Shown one piece after another: positions 34,166-42,988 of a stretch of DNA of 47,955 nucleotides. Positions within the stretch are counted from its first letter, which is position 1. Each line of letters starts with the position of its first letter. The notes under the pieces were generated by a model, which had not been told where the DNA came from, ran no database searches, and saw only the letters and a program-made list of their open reading frames with translations. The DNA comes from Aureispira sp964445645 (GTDB lineage: Bacteria > Bacteroidota > Bacteroidia > Chitinophagales > Saprospiraceae), in NCBI GenBank assembly GCA_964445645.1, contig CAYULH010000030.1:1-47955 (forward strand), in the 5' to 3' direction. The position numbers were made by a program, and so were the translations under genes.

Positions 34166-34561
34166 TTACGCATTAAGCTCTTTTGCCCAGCTTGTAGCAT
34201 CTTCCATGTTTCCAAAAACCTTGAACGGAACAGGACTGTTTTCAATGCTAAAAACAACCATTAGAGCAATACGATATAAGGCGTTGGGCATTATGTAACC
34301 AATTCCGTAGCAATATTTCTTTATAATTGCTTCTTTATCCTTAATCCATTCAGCTTGCATTTTCTGGTATTTGAGATTGGGCTTGGCAGCAGTAGTAGCA
34401 TCAAAAATTAACGTAAATTTTTGCTTGGGCCCATAATTGTCATATAAATTATTTAAATGTTCTAGGTAAACTTTAAAATTCTCATCTGTTGCCTCTACTC
34501 CTGAAAACTTTACAACAATAATTGGAAATTTTGAAACATCAGAGTAAGCGTAATCCTTCAT
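34166..34561 (-). CDS. STAS/SEC14-like protein (copy 2)
   Basis: The start is taken at MKDYAYSDVSKF (131 aa). It is a paralogue of the preceding protein with the same order: FPIIVVKFSGVEATDENF, FTLIFDATTAAKPN, KYQKMQAEWIKDKE, then PVPFKVFGNMEDATSWAKEL. The C-terminal coding DNA of the two is similar (for example GCATCTTCCATGTTT...CAAAAACCTT). A tandem duplication with moderate divergence. Role unknown; a soluble signalling or lipid-binding function is only a guess from the fold. Confidence 0.65.
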   Translation of the reverse strand: MKDYAYSDVSKFPIIVVKFSGVEATDENFKVYLEHLNNLYDNYGPKQKFTLIFDATTAAKPNLKYQKMQAEWIKDKEAIIKKYCYGIGYIMPNALYRIALMVVFSIENSPVPFKVFGNMEDATSWAKELNA

Positions 34562-35739
34562 AAAACAATTGATTTTACATGTAAATAAACACTCATTACA
34601 CAAATGAGTTTAAATCTTAAAAGCACAAGCACTTTATTTTTATAATGGAATTTTAGAGAGAAAATTTATTTTTTATCAAGCTTATAACCTTACTTCATTA
34701 GTCTGTATATCATACAAACTAATTCAAATCGCTTTGTGAGTACAAAAAAGTAAAAACCAAGGCAACGTCGAACTCATAAGCCCACGGCGCACTAAACCAG
34801 CTTGCTGGCTCACGAGCGAACCGAGCCTGCGAACCGAGGCCCTGCCGAGCTCATAAGCGAACCGAGCCTGCGAGCTCACGAACAACGTGAGTAACAAAGC
34901 GCACTAGCTCACGAACAACGTGAGTAACAAAGCGAGCTAATCCACGAAGTCTTATTATTAAGTAAAGTACACTAAACCATACAACAGAGCTTGTACCGAA
35001 CTGAGCATCAGTTGATATTCGCTTACGAAGTAATAAAAAATGGAATACTCACAAAGCGGTTTGCCCTGCTTTGGCTTGTACTTGTAAGCCAAGGCTTTGG
35101 TAATATCCCAAACCTAGGTACTAACAAAATATTTTGACCTATAAGATGCAATTATATCTTATAAACCAAATTCGAGAATTAAATAATCAGTTTTTAATCG
35201 AGAATCTTCAATTTGTGACTATTTAGCATTAAATTGATGTGTTATAAATGGTATTATGCATTTGAAGCTTCTAAAAAGCTCTTTGTGTCGGGATTGTAAA
35301 ATACAAATATCCGTCGTCAATTAAAATATACTGCTCATTTTATTCGCCAATATTTTGCAGATTAATTGGCTCCAATACTGAGCTAATTTTAAGTTCCATT
35401 AGCTCCGTTTGCATCTAAATTCGCAAATTCATTATTTTTGTTTCTCTAAGAAAAATAAAAATCCACAAAAACCTGATTAACAATTTGTTATGATGTTTTT
35501 CTTCTTTTTATTAATGTTTATTTAACAATAAAAAAACACAATTTATAAAAACTGAAGAGCTTATAATAAAGAATGGCTAATAACTAAGACTAGCCCTCAA
35601 ACAGCGACTCAAAATACTGCGCCATTTATTTTGCAATGTATTCCGTGTTTTTTTGTAAATTGAGTATCTACATCCATCACAAAAAATTTCCCTTTATCCC
35701 CTCCCCCCCTATTCTTACACCCTTTAAAAACACAACAAT
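34562..35739. other. 1.2 kb non-coding block
   Basis: No gene is supported here. The left two-fifths (34690-35110) is the modular dispersed repeat described separately. The rest (35111-35739) is very AT-rich, with only a small inverted repeat TATAAGAT/ATCTTATA (35141-35162) and presumably the promoter of the phosphatase gene near its right end. Confidence 0.6.
34690..35110 (+). repeat. Modular dispersed repeat cluster
   Basis: It begins with a 70 bp module seen inverted at 5345-5445. Then come short modules: ACTCATAAGCCCACGGCGCACTAAACCAGCTTGCTGGCTCA, shared with 47700-47735; GCGAACCGAGC repeats; and a 33 bp tandem duplication of CTCACGAACAACGTGAGTAACAAAGCG (34875 and 34908), itself a hairpin CTCACG/CGTGAG. 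A CTTACGAAGTAA module follows, as at 47805. Restricted four-to-ten base words recur in changing order. No coding frame. Confidence 0.75.
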
Positions 35740-36579
35740 ATGGGAATGCCTAACCACATCATTTTTATACGCCACGGCGAATCAGAGGCCAATGTAGTCC
35801 AAAAACGCGACAAGCGTGGCGAAGATGTCACCACCCCCGAAAATTTAGCCGTTCGCAAACGAGCCGATTACAAGCACCGACTATCTCAAAAAGGGGTAGC
35901 CCAAGCCGTGCAAGCACGCGAGTGGATCAACCAAAATATTCGTCCAGTAGGAGCATTTGACAGCTATTTTGCCTCCAGTTTTTTTCGGGCACGAGAAACG
36001 GCGGCCATTATTTCGGCCAATGAACCAGCCGTGCAATGGGAAATAGACGACCGCCTAGCCGAACGCAATTGGGGCGCACATGGGCCGCTGACCATCGCCG
36101 AACGCAAGGAGTCTTATGAAATAACCGATAAGTTGATGGACAAAGATCCCTTTCATGCTGCATTTGAGGGGGGCGAAAGCATTTGGAGTGTCAAAAATGA
36201 GCGCATTCGGAATTTGCTCAATACTTGGGCACGTGAGCAGGATGGTAAAACCATGCTGGTGGTATCTCATGGAGACTTGATACGGGCTGCAAGGGTTGGG
36301 TTTGAACGCATTCTGCCCGAAGAATTTGAGTCCATTGAGAATGACCCTGTGTACAAGGTCAAAAACTGCCAATTATTGGAATACACCCGCATCAATCCCT
36401 TTACAGGGCAAGATGAAGGCAAAATAAAATGGCGAAGAATCACCAATCCTACCGAACCCGAAACTTCGCCTGACGGCGGTAAGTGGGTAGAATTGCGTGG
36501 CAAACCCAAAATGAGCGCTCACGAAATACTCCAACATTTAGAAAAAAATGCGCCCAATCTGTTAGATGCCTTGGACTAA
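35740..36579 (+). CDS. Histidine phosphatase-family protein
   Basis: A 279 aa soluble protein of the phosphoglycerate mutase-like superfamily. The catalytic RHGE is at 11-14 (H12), the phosphate-pocket segment FRARETA at 82-88, E108 in RLAERNWG, and the second His in VVSHGDL (H177). It has a long insertion (about residues 22-46) after the RHG motif and an extended C-terminus. Most likely a phosphatase of small molecules rather than the glycolytic mutase; substrate unknown. It is followed after 19 bp by a lipoprotein gene and then an MFS gene in one direction. Confidence 0.88.
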   Translation: MGMPNHIIFIRHGESEANVVQKRDKRGEDVTTPENLAVRKRADYKHRLSQKGVAQAVQAREWINQNIRPVGAFDSYFASSFFRARETAAIISANEPAVQWEIDDRLAERNWGAHGPLTIAERKESYEITDKLMDKDPFHAAFEGGESIWSVKNERIRNLLNTWAREQDGKTMLVVSHGDLIRAARVGFERILPEEFESIENDPVYKVKNCQLLEYTRINPFTGQDEGKIKWRRITNPTEPETSPDGGKWVELRGKPKMSAHEILQHLEKNAPNLLDALD

Positions 36580-36598
36580 TTGGTCAGAGATTTACAAT

Positions 36599-37036
36599 AT
36601 GAAAACTACAAACCATAAATTGGGTTGCCAATTGCTGCTTATCTTGTTGGTGCTTGGTGCAAGCGCTTGTAGCATTTTAAAAAACACAACTATGAAAAAG
36701 AATAAAGTAGAAGATAGCTCTACTGGAGAAAATAAATTCATCCTCACTGCTCCAATTGTCTCCAAAAGTCTATTCAAAAAAAATGGCGTGCCCACGGGCG
36801 GTAAAGAATGGTACCTTCAACGTTCTATTCAGGATTATTACATCAAATTTTGCGAAAGCAAAATCCAACGAGAAGAGTTGGAGCAGCATCTTGCCAAGCA
36901 GACAGGATTAATTCAAACCCTTACCCTTGAGGTAGAGCTTAGAGAAGGGCATTGGGATATTTGTGATGATAATTTTATGCAGCAAAGCCGAATTGGGGAG
37001 TACATGATTATTCATAGAATCATTGATAACCAATAA
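36599..37036 (+). CDS. Hypothetical lipoprotein
   Basis: The start is taken at MKTTNHKLGCQLL (145 aa), giving a lipoprotein signal with Cys24 in LGASAC; a longer frame overlaps the phosphatase gene. The mature protein is soluble, with a Lys-rich linker, then YYIKFCESKIQREELEQHL and LTLEVELREGHWDICDD. No family recognised. Nine bp separate it from the following transporter gene, so the three genes 35740-38314 are probably one transcript. Confidence 0.65.
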   Translation: MKTTNHKLGCQLLLILLVLGASACSILKNTTMKKNKVEDSSTGENKFILTAPIVSKSLFKKNGVPTGGKEWYLQRSIQDYYIKFCESKIQREELEQHLAKQTGLIQTLTLEVELREGHWDICDDNFMQQSRIGEYMIIHRIIDNQ

Positions 37037-37045
37037 AAATCCATT

Positions 37046-38314
37046 ATGGACAATTTAGTAATATCGACCAATAAAACCCTGCGCTACAGCATTCTATTGT
37101 TTTTGTACTTTATACAGGGTTTTCCAGTAGGCGTATTTTTTCTCACTATTCCTGCTTGGTTGGCCGAAAACCAAACCTCTGTGGCCGATATTGGCTATTT
37201 CACCTTCATGACCACCCTGCCGTGGACGCTCAAATTCATCAATGGTTTTATTATTGATCGATTTACCTATTTGCCCATGGGGCGCAGACGAGCGTGGCTG
37301 CTGGCTGCCTTTTTGTTTATCATAATAACCCTTATCAGCTATGCCAGCGTATCCCCTTCACCTGAGCAGCTTTCGCTCCTAGCTACCTTTTCCTTGATGG
37401 TGATGTTGGGCACAGCCATTCAAGATACGGCTATTGATGCGATGGCTGCCGATTTGGTGCAAGAAGAAGAGCTGTCTATTGCCAATGGATTGATGTTTGG
37501 CGGCCAAATCATTGGCGTGGCCAGTGGCACGGCCTCTATTGGTTACTTGATTTCCAATTTTGGATTTGCAACAGGCATCTACACCTTGGCAAGCATCATT
37601 GGCTTGGCCGTATTGGTGATGTTGTTTGTACGAGAACGCCCTAATGAGAAGCTCTTGCCTTGGTCATCAGGAGCCGCCTCGCCCCTATCTGAGCAATTGC
37701 AGGTACACGACATGAGAGAAATTATTCGCAGTGCTTCTAGGGCTATGTGGAACCTGCCAAGCTTGCAATTGGTAACAATCCTATTTCTAATTTCGCTCAA
37801 CTATGGCATCTATCTCAGTATCTTTCCCAAAATAGCTACCGATATTGCTGGTTTAGATACCGCCAATATCTCTTATATTGGTGGGGTGGCCAGTCTGGTG
37901 GCTGGTCTGGTTTGTATTTTTGTAATTGGAACATTGGGGGATAAATTTGGCAAGAAAACCATCATCATCGCCTTGCTCCTCCTTCAATGCGTGCTAACAA
38001 TAGCGGGTCTACTACTCCAAGCCCAATGGGACCAACTCAGTGTTTTGTATGGGGCTGCTATTATCACGGCCATAACAAGATATGGCTTGCTCACCCTGAT
38101 TGCTGCTATTGCTATGAGTTGGTGCAATCCACGAGTGGCTGCCACGCAGTTTACGCTCTATTTGGCTTTTACCAATTTGGGGATGGCTATTGCGGCTACC
38201 TTGGTGGGTAGCTTGGACAAATGGGGCGGATTTTTTGCCTCTTTTGCAGCTTATGGGCTTATTGCTTTGGTGGCCTTGGTGGTGGCGTTTTTTTTGAAAG
38301 GTTATAATAATTAA
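37046..38314 (+). CDS. MFS transporter (AmpG-like)
   Basis: A 422 aa membrane protein with about 12 hydrophobic segments. Residues 20-95 (YFIQGFPVGVFFLTIPAWLAE, then TLPWTLKFINGFIIDRFTYLPMGRRRAWLL) follow the AmpG/acetyl-CoA transporter-like branch of the major facilitator superfamily, whose known members import muropeptides or transport acetyl-CoA. DTAIDAMAADLVQEEE after the fourth segment fits as well. Substrate assignment is uncertain, since many sequences of this type are unstudied. Confidence 0.78.
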   Translation: MDNLVISTNKTLRYSILLFLYFIQGFPVGVFFLTIPAWLAENQTSVADIGYFTFMTTLPWTLKFINGFIIDRFTYLPMGRRRAWLLAAFLFIIITLISYASVSPSPEQLSLLATFSLMVMLGTAIQDTAIDAMAADLVQEEELSIANGLMFGGQIIGVASGTASIGYLISNFGFATGIYTLASIIGLAVLVMLFVRERPNEKLLPWSSGAASPLSEQLQVHDMREIIRSASRAMWNLPSLQLVTILFLISLNYGIYLSIFPKIATDIAGLDTANISYIGGVASLVAGLVCIFVIGTLGDKFGKKTIIIALLLLQCVLTIAGLLLQAQWDQLSVLYGAAIITAITRYGLLTLIAAIAMSWCNPRVAATQFTLYLAFTNLGMAIAATLVGSLDKWGGFFASFAAYGLIALVALVVAFFLKGYNN

Positions 38315-38390
38315 AAATATTAAATAGGCACTTTCTTTGGTTTTTTATTCTTTTTCTGTATCATTGCGCTCCCTAAACAAAATCACTGTA

Positions 38391-38414
38391 TTATTATTGT
38401 TATAACAATAATAA
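38391..38414. terminator. 24 bp perfect palindrome
   Basis: TTATTATTGTTA / TAACAATAATAA with no loop, 77 bp after the MFS gene and 80 bp before the next lipoprotein. It could be a weak terminator or a protein-binding site. Confidence 0.4.
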
Positions 38415-38494
38415 AATAGCTTTTGGTAAAACATTTAAAAAAAATTAATTTAATAACACGAATACAGAAAACAATTAAACTAAGATTAAGCAAA

Positions 38495-39214
38495 ATGAAA
38501 AATTCCATCTTGATATTGCTGGCAATGGCATTCCTAATCCTATCTTGTTCAAAAGAAGAGACAATGCTAGAAAACAACTCTCCAGAACACATCGCCAAAA
38601 CTGGTTCTAAGCAAACATTGGATAAAAATGAGAAGATCGAAGCTACTATTTGTGATATAACAGGTAATACCACCGTTTGTCCTGGTAGTAAAGGAATCTA
38701 TAACTATAGTGCCAATTTCAATGTAAACCATGTCAACTGGACAGTGGTGAGTGGAAACATGTCTATTTTGGGTGGACAAGGTACAAATGGTATTGGAGTA
38801 AGTTTTGGTTCTAATTTTACAGGAGGTAGCTTGCGCGCTTTTGGTACAGGCTCAGAAACATGTAGTGAAACCATTTACATATCCAAAAGTAATGTTACTT
38901 GTGCTAATCCAGCATTAGGAATTACTACCTTAATTCCAGCCTGTTACCCAGCCAGCTTCCCTTTGGGAAGATATAGATTGACAGGGGTTCCAAGTGGTGG
39001 TAGTGTAACTTGGTCTGCCCGTAATGCCAACATCACGCTAATTAGTGGTACTGAAATTTATGTGGAAGCAACCTCTAGCTATGATTTTAGTCTTATTGCT
39101 ACGGTAACATGGCCCAAAAATGATCCATGTTCTCCCGGTGCTACGTGTACCAAAGCCATTACTAGAAGATACATCCCTGACGATTGTTCTGGCGGCCTCC
39201 CCGGTCCTTTTTAA
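38495..39214 (+). CDS. PKD-like domain lipoprotein
   Basis: The start is taken at MKNSILILLAMAFLILSC (239 aa, Cys18 lipidated). The mature region has an Ig/PKD-like repeat in which ITGNTTVCPGSKGIYNYSA is followed by VNWTVVSGNMSILGGQGTNGIGVSFG, as in Bacteroidota PKD-like domains that often sit in adhesins. A second domain with ITTLIPACYPASFPLG.YRLTGVPSGGSVTW follows. The protein ends at CSGGLPGPF without a sorting domain. Probably surface-exposed; partner unknown. Confidence 0.7.
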   Translation: MKNSILILLAMAFLILSCSKEETMLENNSPEHIAKTGSKQTLDKNEKIEATICDITGNTTVCPGSKGIYNYSANFNVNHVNWTVVSGNMSILGGQGTNGIGVSFGSNFTGGSLRAFGTGSETCSETIYISKSNVTCANPALGITTLIPACYPASFPLGRYRLTGVPSGGSVTWSARNANITLISGTEIYVEATSSYDFSLIATVTWPKNDPCSPGATCTKAITRRYIPDDCSGGLPGPF

Positions 39215-39267
39215 GGTATAAACAATCATCTTTGTTAATAATGAACATACAAAGATTTGCCAAATTC

Positions 39268-39302
39268 AAAAAAGACATTCCTCTATTGGGAATGTCTTTT
39301 TT
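39268..39302 (+). terminator. Rho-independent terminator
   Basis: GACATTCC / GGAATGTC stem with A and T runs extending it (AAAAAAGACATTCC...GGAATGTCTTTTTT), 54 bp after the PKD-like lipoprotein. Its T-run abuts the truncated antitoxin copy. Confidence 0.92.
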
Positions 39303-39303
39303 G

Positions 39304-39475
39304 TAAAATAGTAAGTGAATTTGTAGGCAATCATTCAAAAGATTCAGATTACTGGTACGCGTTGAACAAACAAGAACAAGCTGAATTAGAGCAAGCTATT
39401 CACGAAAGTGAAGATGAATCTAATCATGTAGATCATAATGAAATATATGAAAAAGAAGACCTGCTGCCTTTCTAA
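39304..39475 (+). pseudogene. Truncated duplicate of an antitoxin gene
   Basis: From 39304 the DNA is close to 39737-39880 of the intact antitoxin (KIVSEFVGNH.KDSDYW, QEQ.ELEQAI.ESEDESNHVDHNE) but lacks the N-terminal ~26 codons and diverges after NHVDHNE. An upstream open frame through the terminator (ATG-less, TTG/ATG at 39241-39257) is accidental. A remnant of a duplicated or replaced toxin-antitoxin unit. Confidence 0.75.
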
Positions 39476-39656
39476 TAATTGCATTCAAAAAAAACGTAAT
39501 TAAATTCTCCCCCCCTCTCAACTCTACACCAACTCCAAAAACAAAAAAATCCCAAACAAAAACATGGAATGAAACCAATCACTACTTTATATATCCACTT
39601 TTTATGATTAAATTTGGATAAGTGAAACCAATAGATTATCAAATAAACTATTAACA

Positions 39657-39911
39657 ATGAGCAACTTAGAATTAAAAGGTGGAATTTTGGAGTTAATTGC
39701 ACAAATAGATGATAGGGAAGCCCTATCTGAATTAAAAAAAATAGTAAGTGAATTTGTGGGCAATCATTTAAAAGATTCAGATTACTGGGATGAGTTGAGC
39801 GAACAAGAACAAACTGAATTGGAGCAAGCTATTCAAGAAAGTGAAGATGAATCCAACCATGTAGATCATAATGAAGTAATGAAAAAATACAAAAAATGGT
39901 TAGGCAAGTAG
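39657..39911 (+). CDS. Antitoxin of a RelE/ParE-type module
   Basis: 84 aa, acidic. An N-terminal helical part (LELKGGILELIAQIDDREALSELKKIV) is followed by EQEQTELEQAIQESEDESNHVDHNEVMKKYKKWL; the final helix VMKKYKKW is the usual toxin-binding tail. It overlaps the toxin gene by 16 bp, giving translational coupling as is normal for these modules. A partial second copy lies 250 bp upstream. Confidence 0.8.
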   Translation: MSNLELKGGILELIAQIDDREALSELKKIVSEFVGNHLKDSDYWDELSEQEQTELEQAIQESEDESNHVDHNEVMKKYKKWLGK

Positions 39912-40195
39912 TCTGGAACAAAAAGGCAATAATCAAGTTCGAGCAAATTATAACTTACCTATCTGAAGAAGTTTCCGAAAAAGCTGCTACAAAGTTTGTT
40001 CAAAAAGTTGATGATGTCATAGAAAAACTGAATAAGTACCCTGAAATTGGCAGAAGAACTAAAAACAAGGAAACTGTAAGGCAGTACAAAATAGATAAGT
40101 ATAAGAAAATATACTATAGAAAATATGGGCAAAAACTCTTAATCATCTATTTTTTTGATGAGAGACAAAACCCTAAATCAAATCCTTACAAATAG
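39896..40195 (+). CDS. RelE/ParE-family toxin
   Basis: 99 aa, basic. The pattern VVWNKKAIIKFEQIITYLSEEVSEKAATKFVQKVDDVIEKLNKYPEIGRR is typical of ParE/RelE toxins, followed by YKIDKYKKIYYRKYGQKLLIIYFFDERQNP, where the final FDERQNP turn is the conserved end of the family. ParE relatives poison gyrase while RelE relatives cleave mRNA on ribosomes; the sequence alone does not settle which. Its last codons form the left arm of a hairpin. Confidence 0.88.
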   Translation: MVRQVVWNKKAIIKFEQIITYLSEEVSEKAATKFVQKVDDVIEKLNKYPEIGRRTKNKETVRQYKIDKYKKIYYRKYGQKLLIIYFFDERQNPKSNPYK

Positions 40196-40218
40196 AATTG
40201 GTTATTTTTGTAAGGATT
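40181..40218 (+). terminator. Stem-loop overlapping the toxin 3' end
   Basis: Perfect 12 bp arms, AATCCTTACAAA (40181-40192, within the last toxin codons) and TTTGTAAGGATT (40207-40218), loop of 14. No long T run after. Confidence 0.65.
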
Positions 40219-40357
40219 GAAAGTAAGCCTTAGATCATTTCTAAAAAGCAGTTTAACACCAGCCTATATCCCTATTTTAGCAAATACAAATTCATTTTTG
40301 TATTTTAGAACATGCTCCCCCTTCACATGCTCCAACACCACCCCAAAAATTCCCCCA

Positions 40358-41032
40358 ATGAAAGAAGAAATAAAAGCCTATTACAACCAAATTGCTGACG
40401 AGTATCACGAATCGAGATTTGCCAACTCCTACGGTCAATTTATACACCAGCAAGAGTCGGCCATTTTGGATAAATATTTGGATAAAACACCTCCTCCCAA
40501 CAGCTTAGATTTGGCTTGTGGCACAGGCCGATTTTTGGAGTACGCTGCTCATGGGGTGGATATTAGTGAAAATATGCTCAAGATTGCTCAAGCAAAATAC
40601 CCCGACCGAGATTTGCGAATAGCAGCCGGCGAGGCATTGCCCTTTGAGAGCGACTACTTCGAGCAGGTGATTTCTTTTCACTTGATGATGCACTTGGAAC
40701 ACGAAGATTTGCAACGCATATTGGAGGAAGTGCATAGAGTGACTAAAAAAGGCGGCTTGTTTATTTTTGATATTCCATCGGCCAAAAGAAGAAAATTGAC
40801 GCGTTACACGGCCAAATCATGGCATGGCGGCAACCAAATTTATAGCCACGAGCTGCAAGCAATGTTGGGCAATCAATGGGATTTGGTGCAGTATTATGGT
40901 GTTGCCTTTTTTCCTTTGCATAGAATTCCCAAGCGCCTGCGCTCGCTTGTACGTCCATTGGATAGTTGGTTGTGCAACTCTGTATTGAAGGAATTTTCTT
41001 CTCATTTGGTTATGGTACTTCAGAAGAAATAA
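40358..41032 (+). CDS. SAM-dependent methyltransferase, class I
   Basis: The start is taken at MKEEIKAYYNQIADEYHESR (224 aa); the longer frame from 40217 adds 47 residues lacking family features. Motif I LDLACGTGRF is at residues 48-57, GVDISENML follows, then motif II/III-like FEQVISFHLMMHLEHEDLQRIL and KKGGLFIFDIPSAKRR. The C-terminal part is typical of UbiE/Methyltransf_11-type enzymes. Substrate unknown; the neighbouring genes offer no clear pathway. Confidence 0.85.
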   Translation: MKEEIKAYYNQIADEYHESRFANSYGQFIHQQESAILDKYLDKTPPPNSLDLACGTGRFLEYAAHGVDISENMLKIAQAKYPDRDLRIAAGEALPFESDYFEQVISFHLMMHLEHEDLQRILEEVHRVTKKGGLFIFDIPSAKRRKLTRYTAKSWHGGNQIYSHELQAMLGNQWDLVQYYGVAFFPLHRIPKRLRSLVRPLDSWLCNSVLKEFSSHLVMVLQKK

Positions 41033-41102
41033 CCTATCTTTCTTTTGAAATATCCAATACAAAATAAATCAAACTACCAAACACCAATAGACACTGCATC
41101 CA

Positions 41103-41846
41103 ATGAAAAACGCTATCCTTATTCTTGCCGCTTTATCCTTTCTATTTAGCTGTCAAGCTGTCAAAACCACTGTAGCCAATCCGTACAGCTGCACCAACTG
41201 TGCTGCTGAAAGAATTGATTTTTGGAATGGTTGGCTAAATGCCTGTGCGCCGGGCAACAACGCCTCCTCTACCAATGCGGATTGGTCTCACACAACCTTC
41301 CGTACCGTTGGAGTGACGTATGAAGATTTCCAAAAAGAAGATTCACTCGACTACGTGGCTATGGTCAATCTTTACGACTCGCCAGAGTTGGCAGAAAAAT
41401 ACTTGCCTGGTGTTATTCTTTCGGGCAGTGATTATCCAGATGCAGCCACCATAAAAAAGGGCGATTATTTGACTAAAATCGTAAAAGTTGGAGCAACTAT
41501 CTCAGGTTTTTCGGTTTATTACATCACCCCAGAAGAACTCAAACGTCTGAAAATGAAACCAAGTAGACTAGAACAAGAATTAGGTTTGCCATTAACGAGC
41601 AATGCCGGCACTTATTTGGTCTATAGAATGTATGCTTTGGATGATAACACGGTTTTCCAGTCGCATGTAGCACCTACAGTTCAATATGCCGCTCCCGAAA
41701 AAACAGTATACTGGACTTGCGGCGGTGCTGTACAAACATTAGTTTTGGATAATGGCAATACAACTCGTTGGGCAAAAGATGAAACTCCATCTGATACGTT
41801 AAAAATCCAAACACTTCCAAACATCAATCAAGTCCTAAACCCCTAA
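41103..41846 (+). CDS. Hypothetical lipoprotein
   Basis: A 247 aa lipoprotein: MKNAILILAALSFLFSC, Cys17. The mature protein begins with a Cys pair motif SCTNC, then RIDFWNGWLNAC. The middle has YVAMVNLYDSPELAEKYLPG and the end YWTCGGAVQTLVL. Five or more conserved-looking Cys suggest disulfides. No known family. It lies 70 bp after the methyltransferase gene and 42 bp before the VanW-like gene on the same strand. Confidence 0.65.
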   Translation: MKNAILILAALSFLFSCQAVKTTVANPYSCTNCAAERIDFWNGWLNACAPGNNASSTNADWSHTTFRTVGVTYEDFQKEDSLDYVAMVNLYDSPELAEKYLPGVILSGSDYPDAATIKKGDYLTKIVKVGATISGFSVYYITPEELKRLKMKPSRLEQELGLPLTSNAGTYLVYRMYALDDNTVFQSHVAPTVQYAAPEKTVYWTCGGAVQTLVLDNGNTTRWAKDETPSDTLKIQTLPNINQVLNP

Positions 41847-41888
41847 GCTTAAACGTTAACGTTAACTCTGTCTTCGTATTTCCCAACC

Positions 41889-42593
41889 ATGATAAAACGA
41901 ATCATCCCCCAAGGCATCAAATTATTGCTACGGATTTGGCTTTACAAAATCTCAAAAATTCTTGCTAGACGCAAATACCAACTTGCCCGCAAAAATAGAC
42001 CAGCCCCCAATTATACCGAACAAATAACCTTGCCTCAAGCCCTAAAACCCAATCCTGCCAAAGTGGTCAACCTAAAATTGGCCAGCCAAGCCATTGAGCG
42101 CATTCACATTTACCCCAATGAGGTGTTTTCCTTTTGGGATGCCGTGGGCGCACCCAGCAAACGAAATGGCTACCAAGCCAGTAGATCCATTATCAACAAC
42201 CAAATTATCAATTCTGTTGGAGGCGGCTTGTGCCAATTGTCGGGCTTGATTTATCATATTGCCCTGCGAGCTAATTTGGAAATAGTGGAACGCCACCATC
42301 ACTCTATGGATATTTATACAGAGGCCACCAGATATTATCCCTTGGGGGCAGATGCTACCGTGGTGTATGGCTACAAGGACTTAAAAATCAGAAACAATTA
42401 CCAGCAACCCATCCATTTTAGATTTGTAATAGAGGAGGATACCATTACCTTGCAGTTGAATAGTTTTGAGAAAATACAGCCCTTGGAGGTGCAGTTTGAA
42501 CCCACCCAACAAAGTGACTTAGAAGTAGAAGTTGCTACTATTGTTAACAATACTATCCTTGATACCTCTACTTACAAAAAGCCTGTGCATTAA
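41889..42593 (+). CDS. VanW-like protein
   Basis: A 234 aa protein with the VanW-family core: NLKLASQAIERIHIYPNEVFSFWDAVGAPSKRNGYQ, then SVGGGLCQLSGLIYHIALRANLEIVERHHHSM and YPLGADATVVYGYKDLKIRN. The GGGxCQ(L/V)S pattern and the following RHxHS are family hallmarks. The family was named from vancomycin clusters but its biochemical role is unknown. No resistance genes are near, so no resistance phenotype is implied. N-terminal hydrophobic residues are weak as a signal. Confidence 0.85.
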   Translation: MIKRIIPQGIKLLLRIWLYKISKILARRKYQLARKNRPAPNYTEQITLPQALKPNPAKVVNLKLASQAIERIHIYPNEVFSFWDAVGAPSKRNGYQASRSIINNQIINSVGGGLCQLSGLIYHIALRANLEIVERHHHSMDIYTEATRYYPLGADATVVYGYKDLKIRNNYQQPIHFRFVIEEDTITLQLNSFEKIQPLEVQFEPTQQSDLEVEVATIVNNTILDTSTYKKPVH

Positions 42594-42602
42594 TCCACAA
42601 GA

Positions 42603-42986
42603 CTACTTTGCTGCATCGCTCCCAGCAATACCATCTTTAAGTAGGTGCAGCATTGCCGCATAATCCTGCTCAGAAATGCCCCGCTCCGCCATCCTCAAAT
42701 CTACAAAGTCCCTTTCCATCCCTCCCCAAAAAACAGCCTCCTCCTCCCACAAACCCAAACTCCGTTGGTACCATTTTATCGCTTTGTCTTTTTCTTGTTG
42801 TAATAAAAATACATGACCTAAATTCATAGCGGCATGGCTATGTGTATGATTCGATTGCTCCCACACCTGTCGCAGATGGGCCCTAGCTTCTTCAAAATTC
42901 CACATTTTTAAGTACAGCCAAGCAATATTATGTACTATTTCTAGTGCATCTGGATTTATTTCTACGGCCTTTTTATAATAGTTCGT
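42603..42986 (-). pseudogene. TPR protein, 5'-truncated at a dispersed repeat
   Basis: The frame is open on the minus strand from 42986 to the stop at 42603. The sequence upstream of the first Met (42905) is clearly coding TPR: YYKKAVEINPDALEIVHNIAWLYLKMWNFEEARAHL, then AAMNLGHVFLLQQEKDKAIKWYQRSL. It stops abruptly where repeat-like sequence (about 42989-43016) begins. The N-terminal portion is missing in this window, so this is a truncated gene rather than a 100 aa one. Confidence 0.75.
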
Positions 42987-42988
42987 TT

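Noticed and set aside
39257..39475. 72 aa gene starting in the terminator
   Set aside because: The first codons are terminator sequence; only the later part is related to the antitoxin, so it is a remnant.
41889..42593. Vancomycin resistance
   Set aside because: VanW-like proteins are widespread and no vanA/H/X-type genes are present; the name alone does not imply resistance.
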